From the NCBI RefSeq assembly GCF_009380215.1, contig NZ_WHUG01000009.1:1-64000 (forward strand): a stretch of 64,000 bases of DNA. Direction: 5' to 3'. The notes beneath the pieces are model-generated. The model worked only from the letters and a program-made list of their open reading frames with translations. It was not told the DNA's origin and did not search any database. The position numbers and the translations under genes are program-made. Shown here in pieces: positions 35,653 to 45,710 of the stretch (the stretch's first letter is position 1; every line of letters starts with the position of its first letter). The DNA comes from Rugamonas aquatica. GTDB lineage: Bacteria > Pseudomonadota > Gammaproteobacteria > Burkholderiales > Burkholderiaceae_D.

Positions 35653-36044
35653 TGGCGCTACTAAATCCAATGAAGGATATTGCGAACCGTTCGCCGGTTT
35701 GGGCGGCCATGACGGAATTCTTCCGCGACACGGCACTCACCGATCGAGATATCTCCCACATCGCGAAGATCTGCGCTGCTTCACCCTATTCCGTCGATGA
35801 GTTGGAGTGGATAATGTTCACCGAAGTCTGGCCCGCTTTCTTGCCAAACCTCATGGCGATAGCAGGCGAATGGGCGGGTTGGGATGAAGATTTCATCCGA
35901 GGGCGCATCCTGGACTGCTACAAGCCTCGCTTCTACTTATCATGGCGACTGAATCCGCTTAAGCGCTACTTTTGCCAGCAATGGCCCTCGGTGGTGCAGC
36001 GAGTGAAGCACGTCAGGACAGCAGTCCCATCTTGCGGGCGATAG
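35652..36044 (+). CDS. DUF7079-like protein
   Basis: 130 residues, starting at an ATG that overlaps the previous stop. It reads VWAAMTEFFRDTALTDRDIS, IAKICAASPYSVDELEWIMF, EVWPAFLPNLMAIAGEWAGWDEDFI: the FLDTeL / SpyS-DEle-Il / EV-P-NL-AGEWaGf pattern I associate with the DUF7079 family. Function unknown; such genes are scattered in accessory DNA. Confidence 0.6.
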   Translation: MALLNPMKDIANRSPVWAAMTEFFRDTALTDRDISHIAKICAASPYSVDELEWIMFTEVWPAFLPNLMAIAGEWAGWDEDFIRGRILDCYKPRFYLSWRLNPLKRYFCQQWPSVVQRVKHVRTAVPSCGR

Positions 36045-36199
36045 GGCTTCTGCTGGCACCCGATTTTCCTTCGCTGACGACCATCCCCGTGCCATCATTC
36101 GATGTGTTGCCGCACCGACGATTTTTAATGCCGTAACCAAATTCGCCACATCAGGCACGCAGATCTCGTGACGAAAACCGGCTTTGAACAGAATACAGA

Positions 36200-36904
36200 A
36201 TGATGAGAAATTTGCTCACAAGGCTACTCCCGGCGCTGTTCCCATCCCGACCTGCCGAGTCCATCCTTCCGGCAGTCAGGAATAGCCGTCAGCTGCACCA
36301 GATGCCTGGCGTTCATGCTGCAGGCCTGGGGGGCTACCCTGAGCCTCATGCGGCGATTGATCAACTGCGGCGTAAGGAATGCGGTGAGGAGTTCTGCCGA
36401 TGGGGCAGCGCGCCATTTTCAGACCACGTCATCCACACGCCCGAAACCTGGAAAGCGTGCGCCCACTTCGCCGACACGCGTCCTCGCCATGTCGTGAGCA
36501 CACAGTTTCCTGACCTGGTGCACATTCCGATCGTGTCTATCGTTGGAATCGACAATTTCGGCAACTTGGGCGATCCGGCTGAGATCATCACCTTCGGCGA
36601 CGCCTTGTACGCGGCCCTTCATGGCGCGTCGCTCCTGCCGAGCAGTCTCGACTACCTTTGTTCCGATAGCGTAAAGGGTGATCTGCATCCCTTCTTTCAA
36701 GAAATGCCCGAGAAGGATCGCATTTCGGCCGTCAGCCCCAAGTACCATGCGAGGCGAGGCTTAAACTTCAGCCGCTACGGTAGCGGATACATTGCGACCA
36801 ATGGCAAGCAGCGGACGCTGCTTGCCATGTATGCGATCTGGCAGCGGGAGGGACCTGGCGGCATGCTGCGCAACGTAACGCTCTCCGGCAAGGATGCCTT
36901 GTAG
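36200..36904 (+). CDS. Hypothetical protein
   Basis: 234 residues. A basic, hydrophobic N-terminus (MMRNLLTRLLPALFPSRP) is not a clear signal peptide. The body has cysteines in KECGEEFCRWG and ACAHFAD, IPIVSIVGIDNFGNLGDPAE, and YGSGYIATNGKQRTLLAMYA. No family recognised. 36905-37199 holds no gene. Confidence 0.55.
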   Translation: MMRNLLTRLLPALFPSRPAESILPAVRNSRQLHQMPGVHAAGLGGYPEPHAAIDQLRRKECGEEFCRWGSAPFSDHVIHTPETWKACAHFADTRPRHVVSTQFPDLVHIPIVSIVGIDNFGNLGDPAEIITFGDALYAALHGASLLPSSLDYLCSDSVKGDLHPFFQEMPEKDRISAVSPKYHARRGLNFSRYGSGYIATNGKQRTLLAMYAIWQREGPGGMLRNVTLSGKDAL

Positions 36905-37199
36905 ACTGTCCCCCGACCCGCGTAGTAGCGCCGGTATCGGTGGTCGGCAGATGGCCGTCGTGGTCTGGTAGCCTTCGGCAGACAGCGCGGCCGCACATGG
37001 AACATACTGCCGTACTGAGTGTGATCGCACGGGCGGCCGTCCACTAAGGGGCTGCTGAATGCGGCAGAATTGCGGGTCATTGCAGTGCTTCTGCCCCCGG
37101 CCTTGGTCATACGGATCGCTTTGAAAGCCTCCTTGAGCGGTCCTATGGGGCCATTCAGGGCGCCGACGATCTGTACGGGGCCCGGGACGCTACATGTGG

Positions 37200-39575
37200 C
37201 TACTGACAGCCATCGTCCGTGTCGAAGAAATCTGGAAATCCGAAACTTGTCTCTTTCACTTTCACAACCGAACGAAGGGCAACATCAATGACAAAGGGGC
37301 CAGGGGTAGTTGGCAACACCGTCGTTCCAACAATCGGCAACGAGATTTTGTGTGGAGGCTCTGTCCAATTGTATGCGGCCGTGGCTGTACGTCGGTCGGT
37401 GCTCACGTTTGTTGTGAGATAGCTTGATTGACCAGGGTTCTGCGGCTGAACCGTCGCTGTTGATGGGCAATACTTGATGGTGAGCTCGCTCCATTTGTCG
37501 GTCAATGCTGGGAACGCACTAGAGCCGCTAGTCTCTTTGCCTTCACCTGCCCATCTGAATTTGCGAACGAGCACCGGGAAGTTGAGCGAGACATCTCCTA
37601 GATTTTTAACGAACCACCGCTCTTCCCGGCTACCATCGCTCAGGCTGTACTTTACGCGACCGATTTGAAGGTTTTGGTCCAGATCCCAAGCAAACCTGAT
37701 CAGATTGAACGTCGTTGCTCCCCCAAATCGGTCCTTCGCTTCCATGACTAGGCGCCCTGTGCCCGAATACGCTTGACCATCCGCGATCCAGTTTTGCACA
37801 ACGGCGGAAAAGTCGATCCAGGGATAGAGATGGTCCGCAGCTTTGAGCTGCCAGCGGAGAGGCCCCGTATACCGTTGACGATAATCGAGGCATTCGGGAT
37901 GGTTACTGAAGAATCCTGCCTTGCAACTGGATGGCGCCGGCGGTGGCGGCACTATACTGGCCGTCTGCATAACGAAGAATCGGCTGTGGCGGCTTTCTGC
38001 GTCAAATGGTCGGGGCGCCGGTCCCTCTAAATCGTAGCCATCGAGAACAGCTTTTCCGAATTCCCTCATGATGTAAGGGTTTTCTTGGTATCCGGTCCTG
38101 AAAGTCCCGCTGTCCGCGACAAATTTGACGCGAACCGCCTCCAGGTATTCAGACGTGACCCTGACCCCAAGAATCGCATGCTTAGCGTCCGCGACCTCGC
38201 TAGGAACGTCACGGAAAAAACCATCCTCGAAGAAAGAAGGCGTACTCCCATAATCAAGAAGCGAAGCTCGCGATGGCTGACGATCAAGGAGCCGCACCAC
38301 AGCGCGATCATCAGCCCAAGACCAATCTGCCATGGTCGTCTGGTCAGGACTTGGACCGACTCGAACCGCCAAGGCATAATCGACCTGTGGCGGGCCTATG
38401 AGTGGTATGGATGCCAGATCGGCTGCGCCACTCTTCACGGCGGTCGGAATTGCGCACGCGGTAGGGAAACTGTTTTCATAGCTGGCTTTGCAGCTGCCAT
38501 GTATCTGGAGGATTTGCATGACGAGGCTGTCGGCGTTGTCGCGCTGCGCGGCCAGCTTGCTTAGAGATTCGGGCGTATATGCCGCATAGCGCGGGTCTTG
38601 TTTCGTGACGATCCTGTCGATAGCATCGCGCTTGTCTCGAACGGTCCGGTAAAAATTGGCCAGACGTTCAAGTTGACTCTGCTTCTCCTGGATCCACGGA
38701 TCCTTAGCAGCTACAGCGAGCGCAGGCATGTCAGCTACCCAGTAGCCGATGACGCCGGCGTTCTGCTTAGTCAGGGTTTTGGCGTAGGTTGCTAACGCCT
38801 GACCAACCCCATCGATCGACGTGATGTCTTTAATCGACGCCGCGATCATCTGCTCAAAAGCGTCAGTCCCTTGTCCACCGATTGCAGTGATCTTGACGCT
38901 AACACGCGACTCCCGTTTGGCCTGTTCAAACTCCTTGTTAAACGTCGCTTTCGCTTCAGCGGTGAGGCTTCCGCCCCCGTAGCTCCCGCCTATACTGGCG
39001 TCGATCTGCTGGCGGACCCTGTTCGATGTATTCGAGATCGTGATGATGGCGTTTAACCGGATGCCGCGCCGCTCCTTATTAACAACGCGCGCTCCGCATT
39101 CGGTAATAAAATTGTCGATGAGCCCCTTTTGGAGCATTTCGCTGTATTCAGGGGCCAGTCTAGCGTCCTTGAGCACGACGGGGCTGTATTCGCCCGAAAT
39201 CTGCACGACCGCTGTGAGACTGCTTCGGTCCTCTATACGCTGACGCTGATCTTTGTAGCTGGCGTCGAAACTACTCGTCGGCGAGTGGGCAGACACATGG
39301 ATGTCGAATCCCATTTTATCCAGCAAAGTGGAATAGTCTCTCACGAGATAGGTCTCGAACTCGCTGAACTGAAGCCCTTGCGAATCCACTGCGTCGACAG
39401 GGACACCTGTGACGCACTGAGTCACGAACTGCTTGTTGAGGTCGTTTTGCACAAAGCCGCGGCCAAGTGTAAAGGGGCTGCCGGGGAAGTATTGGAAATA
39501 ACTAGGCGACGGATCTGCCGCAAGTGTCGATGAGGCTGGCAAAACGCTGAAGAACAAGAACCACATCCTTTTCAT
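37200..39575 (-). CDS. Large exported protein, possibly MACPF/CDC-like pore former
   Basis: 791 residues from the Met preceded by GGAGGGG (39575). A signal peptide (about 1-20) is followed by an N-terminal domain with LIDNFITECGARVVNKERRG, IRLNAIITISNTSNRVRQQI and ASIGGSYGGGSLTAEAKA. An F-x-x-x-C/Y-G-x-x-V...G block followed by long amphipathic, Ser/Gly-rich strands is what MACPF and cholesterol-dependent cytolysins show, but the family cannot be confirmed by eye. The C-terminal 350 residues look like beta-rich domains with aromatic clusters. It is 71 bp after another exported protein and probably in its operon. GC is below that of the tra genes, so it is likely cargo. Confidence 0.55.
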   Translation of the reverse strand: MKRMWFLFFSVLPASSTLAADPSPSYFQYFPGSPFTLGRGFVQNDLNKQFVTQCVTGVPVDAVDSQGLQFSEFETYLVRDYSTLLDKMGFDIHVSAHSPTSSFDASYKDQRQRIEDRSSLTAVVQISGEYSPVVLKDARLAPEYSEMLQKGLIDNFITECGARVVNKERRGIRLNAIITISNTSNRVRQQIDASIGGSYGGGSLTAEAKATFNKEFEQAKRESRVSVKITAIGGQGTDAFEQMIAASIKDITSIDGVGQALATYAKTLTKQNAGVIGYWVADMPALAVAAKDPWIQEKQSQLERLANFYRTVRDKRDAIDRIVTKQDPRYAAYTPESLSKLAAQRDNADSLVMQILQIHGSCKASYENSFPTACAIPTAVKSGAADLASIPLIGPPQVDYALAVRVGPSPDQTTMADWSWADDRAVVRLLDRQPSRASLLDYGSTPSFFEDGFFRDVPSEVADAKHAILGVRVTSEYLEAVRVKFVADSGTFRTGYQENPYIMREFGKAVLDGYDLEGPAPRPFDAESRHSRFFVMQTASIVPPPPAPSSCKAGFFSNHPECLDYRQRYTGPLRWQLKAADHLYPWIDFSAVVQNWIADGQAYSGTGRLVMEAKDRFGGATTFNLIRFAWDLDQNLQIGRVKYSLSDGSREERWFVKNLGDVSLNFPVLVRKFRWAGEGKETSGSSAFPALTDKWSELTIKYCPSTATVQPQNPGQSSYLTTNVSTDRRTATAAYNWTEPPHKISLPIVGTTVLPTTPGPFVIDVALRSVVKVKETSFGFPDFFDTDDGCQ

Positions 39576-39646
39576 TGCGAGCCCCTCCGTCATTTTGTGA
39601 TGCGTTCCCACGCTGGCGACTATGAATGAGCACGTCGAGGCGCTGG

Positions 39647-40252
39647 TCAGTTCGCATCGATAAGTTTGCGCATATAGTCCATAGGCAGGTCAGTCAGGTT
39701 CCGCTCGGGGACAGTGACCCCATCGAGCACGCTGGCGACGCCAGTCATGAAGGTAACGCAGTCGTTCTGCGTTAAGGAGTACACCGCGATGTATGGCGAA
39801 TCGCCGAAACCTGGAAGACCAGCGAACAGCCTCGTCTTAGCATAGGCGTTGTCGAAGTCCTGCCGGTTCACCAAGGCGACCAAGCAATTCTCCTGCACAT
39901 GTGAAAGGATCTCCTCCTTAAGATATCCTGTCGGCGTTGCGAGCAGCGCGCTAAAGGACAGCAGGCCCTTCACTGCGGAATTGGTCGTGAAACCCAGGGC
40001 TACAAACTGGGGATCGCCACCGGACGCTGGGATGAAACTAAAGGCAACGAACGCGTGTCCCGGCAGGGCTGCCGATCCGGGAGACGGTCTGGCGCAAAGC
40101 GACACTGAGTACTCCCCGCTTGAGTCAGACATTTTTCGCAAATCAATCACCTTATGAGGCGCTGACAACACAACCGCCGGTATGAGCAGCGCGCAGGCAA
40201 GGGTGCAGTTACGAATGAATCCGCGATAGCTAATTGCCTGGTTTCGCAACAT
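39647..40252 (-). CDS. Exported protein with possible NlpC/LRAT-like His/Cys motifs
   Basis: 201 residues. A signal sequence ends near VVLSA. The mature part has PGHAFVAFSFIP with a His near the start of a strand, and NDCVTFMTGVASVLDG with a Cys at the start of a helix. The H ... N-D-C-V-x-F order recalls permuted papain-like (NlpC/LRAT-type) folds, but the match is weak. It is the first gene of a pair with the large exported protein; both lie beside the conjugation operon. Confidence 0.5.
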   Translation of the reverse strand: MLRNQAISYRGFIRNCTLACALLIPAVVLSAPHKVIDLRKMSDSSGEYSVSLCARPSPGSAALPGHAFVAFSFIPASGGDPQFVALGFTTNSAVKGLLSFSALLATPTGYLKEEILSHVQENCLVALVNRQDFDNAYAKTRLFAGLPGFGDSPYIAVYSLTQNDCVTFMTGVASVLDGVTVPERNLTDLPMDYMRKLIDAN

Positions 40253-40543
40253 ACGTCCCCCTAGCGGTCCGGTGAAAAAACTTGATGTTAATGCAGCGAT
40301 GTACCAAGCCTATTGATATATTTACAAAAATATTCTAAAGCTTGATGGCTTTTATATAGCATGTTACGTCGCCAGCAGCGTAACGCGTGCGACTCAAGGA
40401 ATGATTCGATCAGTACATGTCCCAACGATGCTCCAGCATATCATTTTGACTACTGAAATAACTCACCAATTATTGCACCGCCCTTGGGCACGCTAAGCGC
40501 CGCAACAAACTGTGCGTCACAGCTCAAGCCTGAGTCAGCGTAC
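40253..40543. other. AT-rich intergenic region with one inverted repeat
   Basis: About 290 bp between the exported-protein pair (reading left) and the end of traG. AT-rich tracts at 40300-40360 probably hold the pair's promoter. GTTACG (40363-40368) and CGTAAC (40379-40384) form a 6-bp inverted repeat that could be an operator. Confidence 0.4.
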
Positions 40544-43435
40544 CTAGTGCTTATCGGAAGGACCGGGTTGCTTTGTCACTGCCGACGGCTTGGCTCCGTC
40601 GAGACCATCCACCACGCTCTTGCCGCGATAGAGGCCATCGGTCACCTTTTTCAGCTCCCCTTTGGCGCGCCTGCCAGCAGACTTGTCGAACGACGGCACG
40701 GTTGCCTGGAAGTCCTTCTCGTATTGGACCCGATGCGCCTGCTGCTTGTCCTCGAATTTCCGCATTTGGACCGGATCGACCAATGCCTCCACGTTAGGGC
40801 GCACTTGCTCCGGAGCCGGCGCACCCGGTACCAGCCGTGCGTTGGCGGTGTGGACAGCAACGATATCCGCCTCCGACCTGAGCCGCTCCAACGCTTTCTG
40901 GTATTGCAGCTCCACCTCTTCGGCGGACTGCGGAACCTGGGTGCCGTCTTTAAACTGAACCGGTGCCGACACCGCGCCGCGCGCCACCGTCGTCTGCGCC
41001 GCCGCGATCGCGTTGGCATAGTTCAGGAACGCGGCCTGTCCATCCGGACGGCTGGCGCTGTTCAGTCTATGGAACAGCTCAGGATTATCGGGACTCCTGG
41101 CCAGATCGATCGAGACCGTCATCTCGTCGCCGACAGCGTGCGACACGCTTTCACTGTACTGCATCGCGCGGTTGAATTCTGCGCTGGACGCCTTTTCTGC
41201 ACTCTCGGCGCGCTGCAAGCGCGCGGCAATGTCCTTCCCCGATTGGGTGTCGGATTGCAGCAAACGTTCCCATCCGTTCTGCTCCCTGACGGCCTTACCC
41301 ACTTGGCCCACCTTGCGCAGTTCATCCTGGTTCAACGTGGCGAGCGCCTGCTTTTGGGACTCCGTCATCCCGCCTTTCCAGCTGTAGCCGCCGCTGGCTT
41401 CACCCTTTACCCCGACGTCGATCGCGTTGGCGAGCTTCTGGATCGGCTTGGGTAGTCCGGCGGCCTTGACCGCCCCCATGATCATCCCGAGGGAGGCACC
41501 GCCCTCGACGCCGGACTTGAGCAATAGCTGAACGCCTTCATCGGTGCTGATATTCCAGTCCTTGGCGTGCTGCTCAGCTATGCCGCGTACATCGGCAAGG
41601 CTGGTCAGGACACTCTGGGTCTGATCGGTGCTGACGCCATCGTTGTTTCGTACACCGCCACCGTGATGGCTCAGCCAGGTCAACGCCTCGACCCGTGCGG
41701 TCGACACAGCGCTGCGATCGCTCTGCATTCTTTGCTCCGCCGCTAGGGTCGACCTCTTGGCATCGGTCGCTTCCTGGCTGCTTACCCTGTGCGCGATCTT
41801 GATCTCGCCCGCCCCCTGGTTCATCAGCCTGCTGATGGATTCGCGCCCGCTCAGCACGTTCCTGGTCGTGGTATCGCCGCTGGCGTGGTCCTGGTTGCGC
41901 GTAAAGAACGGAGAACTCATCGACGGCGAGGCGTTGACCTGGCCCAGCGTAAGATTGCCCAGGGACGCGTTGCCCGCGGCAGCCGCACCGACCGTCGAGC
42001 TGAGGGTGCCCTGCAGGGCGGTGAGGCCGCCCGCAACGGCCGTGCCGAAGGTTTCCATTCGCTTCAGCAAGGACCAGGCCAGAAAGGGAATCGAGACGGT
42101 GAGGTAGCCGACCACGGCCTGCCCCGACAGGCTGGTGCTGTCGACGATCGCCTTGCTTTGCAAGGTTAGCCCATAAATCCCGGAGGCGACGTAGGCGGAC
42201 GAGAGCAGATCCTGCTGCGCGTAGATGGAGCTGATGTAGTTCAGGATTGCATACAACGGCGGCCACAACTGGATCCAGATCATGATCTCGGCATAGTTGC
42301 CGACAGCCCGGGCCGTTTCGCGGCCGTAGGTCAACATCAACAGCAGTACGACGATGGGAAACATCGCGTACAGCATGGCCTCGATTACGTTGCGCACCAC
42401 AGGTAGTGCCTGCTCAGCGACCTTGGCGTACGCCTGCCACGTCATATTGGTCTGGCGCAGCGCCTGGGCCTCGCCCAACCCGATCAACACGGCGGACGTG
42501 TCGCCGCTGTGGGCCGAGTCGAGTTGCGCCGCATCGCCGATCGCGTTGATCATCGCGGCCTGCAGAACAATTTTCTGGGCGTCATCGGAGGCCGTCGCCA
42601 GCCCGGCTCTCAGGTAGGCCTGCTGTACCTCGTCGCTCATATCGGCCGCAGTCGCGCCGCCGGCGGTGGTCGGGTGCAGCTTTTGGGCCAACCAGGCCAG
42701 CAACGTTGTCTGGTGGCCGGGCATCGCTGTATTCAGTATCGCGTAAGCATCCGGGCAGGTTTTCAGCACCGGGCCGGTGTTGGTGGTGATCGACGTGAAG
42801 CGGGCCGGGTTCGGTGACGCCATCATCGCCCAGACATCGGTCGCCTGGGCGAAGGCCTTGGGATCCAGGCCTCCGGCCGATACCGGCATGGCCAGGTCGG
42901 GCGCGGTGCAATCGATAATGAAGTTCAGCAGGTCGGCTCGGAATACCGGATCGCTGAACTTGACGGCGTTGACGGCGGTGACCACCCGGCTGCCGAACAT
43001 CAGGCCATTTTTTTGATAGGACAATTCGGCTGGCAGCACCCCTCCAGAAATAGGTATGGTCTGGAAGGAGGTCTCGATCAAGTCGGTCAGCGCGTGAAAC
43101 AGCGTGCTGATCATGCTAGACAGCGAGGCCACCCCCAAGGGTACGTGGTCTACGATGCGAGGTGGGTCCACGCCACCTATCTCAATGATCGCGACCTCCT
43201 GCTTGGGCACGAACAGCACCGTCAGCACCAACGTCATGCTCGCCAGCCACTGCCATCCTGCCAGGCGCTGCGGCGCGAGTGCGTAGGCCAGCATGGCGAT
43301 AATGAAGCCGCACACCAGCACGAAACCGACTGCTATGGCAAAGTTCCCCGCGCCGCTGACCATGGCGATCGCGTTGAAAACGCCGGCGAGGCTGGCGCCG
43401 TTGCCGTAGCAGTAGACTTCAAGCGGCATCGACAT
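40544..43435 (-). CDS. traG: Conjugal transfer protein TraG (F-type mating-pair stabilisation)
   Basis: 963 residues. The N-terminal TraG_N domain has several membrane helices within the first 480 residues (for example GNFAIAVGFVLVCGFIIAML, MLYAMFPIVVLLLMLTY). The C-terminal half is a long periplasmic, charged, helical region with DDA/Q-rich stretches, ending in a basic tail. Length and topology match F TraG, which stabilises mating pairs and takes part in entry exclusion. It is the last gene of the operon starting at 59356. Confidence 0.9.
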   Translation of the reverse strand: MSMPLEVYCYGNGASLAGVFNAIAMVSGAGNFAIAVGFVLVCGFIIAMLAYALAPQRLAGWQWLASMTLVLTVLFVPKQEVAIIEIGGVDPPRIVDHVPLGVASLSSMISTLFHALTDLIETSFQTIPISGGVLPAELSYQKNGLMFGSRVVTAVNAVKFSDPVFRADLLNFIIDCTAPDLAMPVSAGGLDPKAFAQATDVWAMMASPNPARFTSITTNTGPVLKTCPDAYAILNTAMPGHQTTLLAWLAQKLHPTTAGGATAADMSDEVQQAYLRAGLATASDDAQKIVLQAAMINAIGDAAQLDSAHSGDTSAVLIGLGEAQALRQTNMTWQAYAKVAEQALPVVRNVIEAMLYAMFPIVVLLLMLTYGRETARAVGNYAEIMIWIQLWPPLYAILNYISSIYAQQDLLSSAYVASGIYGLTLQSKAIVDSTSLSGQAVVGYLTVSIPFLAWSLLKRMETFGTAVAGGLTALQGTLSSTVGAAAAGNASLGNLTLGQVNASPSMSSPFFTRNQDHASGDTTTRNVLSGRESISRLMNQGAGEIKIAHRVSSQEATDAKRSTLAAEQRMQSDRSAVSTARVEALTWLSHHGGGVRNNDGVSTDQTQSVLTSLADVRGIAEQHAKDWNISTDEGVQLLLKSGVEGGASLGMIMGAVKAAGLPKPIQKLANAIDVGVKGEASGGYSWKGGMTESQKQALATLNQDELRKVGQVGKAVREQNGWERLLQSDTQSGKDIAARLQRAESAEKASSAEFNRAMQYSESVSHAVGDEMTVSIDLARSPDNPELFHRLNSASRPDGQAAFLNYANAIAAAQTTVARGAVSAPVQFKDGTQVPQSAEEVELQYQKALERLRSEADIVAVHTANARLVPGAPAPEQVRPNVEALVDPVQMRKFEDKQQAHRVQYEKDFQATVPSFDKSAGRRAKGELKKVTDGLYRGKSVVDGLDGAKPSAVTKQPGPSDKH

Positions 43436-43444
43436 CGCAGCACC

Positions 43445-44887
43445 CTAACGCTGCAACCAGGCTGCGCGGCCGAGCATGGCGCCGATGCGGTCGGGTACAT
43501 TGCGCCGCATCTGACGGCTCAGCGACTCAAGGCGCGTGCTCATCGTATCGACGGTCTGGATGATCGCGTACTGCGCTGTTTTTTCCTGCTGCAAACCGGC
43601 GACCAGGGCGCTGATGCGCTGCTGCAATGCTCTGGCGTCGTCCGCCTGTATGGGGTTCAGATAGCTCTTCTTGTCCAGCGCGATCAGGCCGACCGCCAGC
43701 TCCCGCCTGAGCAGCTGGAAGCCATAGTCTGCGGCCAACACTTCCTGGTAGGTGTCCATCAGGCTTAGCGCCACCGAATCATCGGGCGAGGTGCTGGCAA
43801 TGCTGAGCATGCGGTACACCGGCTCACCGGAGATATTCACGAATCCGACTTCCGGGGAGTCGTTCGGTATGGGGGTGCGGGTGCGCAGGTGGTCCAGCAA
43901 GGATTGCATGAAACCGCGCACCTTGGCCGTGATGGGCGTGAACGGGACGACCTGCAGTCGCGGATTCGCGCAGTGCACGGTTTCGTCGCAACGCCACATC
44001 TCGATAGTCGGCGGGGCGCCGGACGCGCTATCGTCGCCGTGCAGTATCTGGTTGATGCTGGTCAGCCGCGCGTCGAGACGCTCGGCGTCCTTCCCGTCCT
44101 CCACCGGATGGTAGATCACGGTCCCGACCATATTCATGATCAGCTGCTTTTCCTCGTCGTCCAGCCCGCCCGACGCCACCGGCACGTTGGCCAGGCCTTC
44201 CCATACCAGGTTGCCAACGAAGGGCACCTGGCTCTTGATCGCCTGCACCGCACTGGTCTTTCCCTGGTTCAGGATGCTGGCCTTGTCGGTCGTGCACTGC
44301 GACTCCGCCTCGGTGGCGTCGCTGGCCAGCCCAAGGTCTTGCGCGATGGCGCGGCACGCCTTGTCCGACTGGTAGCCCACCATGTCGGCGGCGCTGCCGA
44401 CCAGCGAGGTGGCCAGTTCGCAGCTCGATCTCGAACTGTTCGAAGCAAACTGCTGCAGCATCTGGAAGTGCTTGGTCAAGCTGCCGAACATCGGCGTGAC
44501 CGCTTCCAGCGCCAGTTGAAACGCCACGGCCGGCAAAGCGCTGGTCACTTTTTTCAACATATCCTTCAACTGGCTGCCGCTGATCAGAGAGAAGGCGCCG
44601 CCGTAAGCGTCGATGCCGCTGCACGAGGCGCGCACATAGGGGTATGCAATCGCAGTTAGCTGGTAACGCTTGTTCGGAATGCGTACCGACAGGCTGCCGC
44701 CGGAAAACGTATTCATGGCCTGGCCGTGGAACGCTCCCGGCGCAGTGTAATTGCCGACCGCGCCCAGATTGTTGAACATGCTGTTGATCTCGGCATCGAG
44801 GTTGCCGGCCCCCACCATCGGAGCATACAAGGCCAACAGCAGCGCAGCCGCCGTCCGGCGAGTTCCATCATTCCAGTACAGCTTCAT
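43445..44887 (-). CDS. traH: Conjugal transfer pilus assembly protein TraH
   Basis: 480 residues. Signal peptide, then the TraH hallmark NLDAEINSMFNNLGAVGNYT, followed by GQAMNTFSGGSLSVR, ASCSGIDAYGGAFSLISGSQL and several cysteines. A C-terminal coiled helix closes the protein. TraH works in the periplasm with TraF, TraU, TraW, TrbC and TraG in F-pilus extension. Nine bp separate it from traG. Confidence 0.92.
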   Translation of the reverse strand: MKLYWNDGTRRTAAALLLALYAPMVGAGNLDAEINSMFNNLGAVGNYTAPGAFHGQAMNTFSGGSLSVRIPNKRYQLTAIAYPYVRASCSGIDAYGGAFSLISGSQLKDMLKKVTSALPAVAFQLALEAVTPMFGSLTKHFQMLQQFASNSSRSSCELATSLVGSAADMVGYQSDKACRAIAQDLGLASDATEAESQCTTDKASILNQGKTSAVQAIKSQVPFVGNLVWEGLANVPVASGGLDDEEKQLIMNMVGTVIYHPVEDGKDAERLDARLTSINQILHGDDSASGAPPTIEMWRCDETVHCANPRLQVVPFTPITAKVRGFMQSLLDHLRTRTPIPNDSPEVGFVNISGEPVYRMLSIASTSPDDSVALSLMDTYQEVLAADYGFQLLRRELAVGLIALDKKSYLNPIQADDARALQQRISALVAGLQQEKTAQYAIIQTVDTMSTRLESLSRQMRRNVPDRIGAMLGRAAWLQR

Positions 44888-44897
44888 ATCGCCTCCC

Positions 44898-45710
44898 TCA
44901 ATTCAACGGCTCCGTACGGACTCCGCCGTAGGCCGCCTCCCGCTCGCTGCCCGCCACCGACACCATCCGTTCCGCCAGCTCGCTCACCGATAGCACGCCC
45001 ACCCCCATGGGGGTAATCAAGCCGCTGAAGGGTTGGGCCAGGAACACCGAGGGAACCTGCCGCACACCGAGCCGCGCGGCGATGCCGTTATCCGTCCGGG
45101 CCGACGGGAACTCGGGCAGGCCGCCGCCGTCCAGGCTTACGGGCACCACCCTGACGCCATAGGTCGCTTCGAAGCGCTTCAGGGTCGGCCCATAAGCATG
45201 GCAATACGGGCAATCGCCGCGAAAGAAGAACAGCAGCACGTGGTCGTGGCCCAGCCGCGTCAGCGCGGCGCTGCGGCCCTGTGCCTGCACCCGGTCGTAG
45301 ACCTGCGCCGCCACCGCCGTCACCGGCCGCCCCTGGGTGGTCGGATCCAGATCGGGCGCGGCCCAGGCCACTCGCCGCGTCACCTCCGCGAACTGCGACG
45401 CCTTGCCCATCACCAGCGCTTCATAATTCATATAGCGCCGCACGTTGTCTTCGGTCGGCTTCATGATCGCGACGGCACGTGCGCGCTGCAGCTCCTTCTG
45501 CAACCTGTCGAACTGGGCCAGTTCGGCCGCACCATCGGGCACGGGTGCGCTGCGCGGAGGCGCCGGCGGCGACGCCGGCTCTTCCTGCGGAGGATCCTGG
45601 TAGAAGTGCCACCCTCGGCGCTGTGCGTCTTCCTCGCCGCCCGACCCGGCACAGGCCAGCACGCACCACAAGGCGCAGGCGCTTGCGGTAAACCATCGCA
45701 TCGGCTTCAT
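44898..45710 (-). CDS. traF: Conjugal transfer protein TraF (thioredoxin-like)
   Basis: 270 residues. Signal peptide, then RGWHFYQDPPQEE, the usual TraF start. A thioredoxin-like domain in the C-terminal half has LLFFFRGDCPYCHAYGPTLK with CPYC, VRVVPVSLDG and RQVPSVFLAQP. Many F-type TraF proteins lack a complete CxxC, so the intact CPYC suggests redox activity. Its start overlaps the small gene at 45707. Confidence 0.92.
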   Translation of the reverse strand: MKPMRWFTASACALWCVLACAGSGGEEDAQRRGWHFYQDPPQEEPASPPAPPRSAPVPDGAAELAQFDRLQKELQRARAVAIMKPTEDNVRRYMNYEALVMGKASQFAEVTRRVAWAAPDLDPTTQGRPVTAVAAQVYDRVQAQGRSAALTRLGHDHVLLFFFRGDCPYCHAYGPTLKRFEATYGVRVVPVSLDGGGLPEFPSARTDNGIAARLGVRQVPSVFLAQPFSGLITPMGVGVLSVSELAERMVSVAGSEREAAYGGVRTEPLN

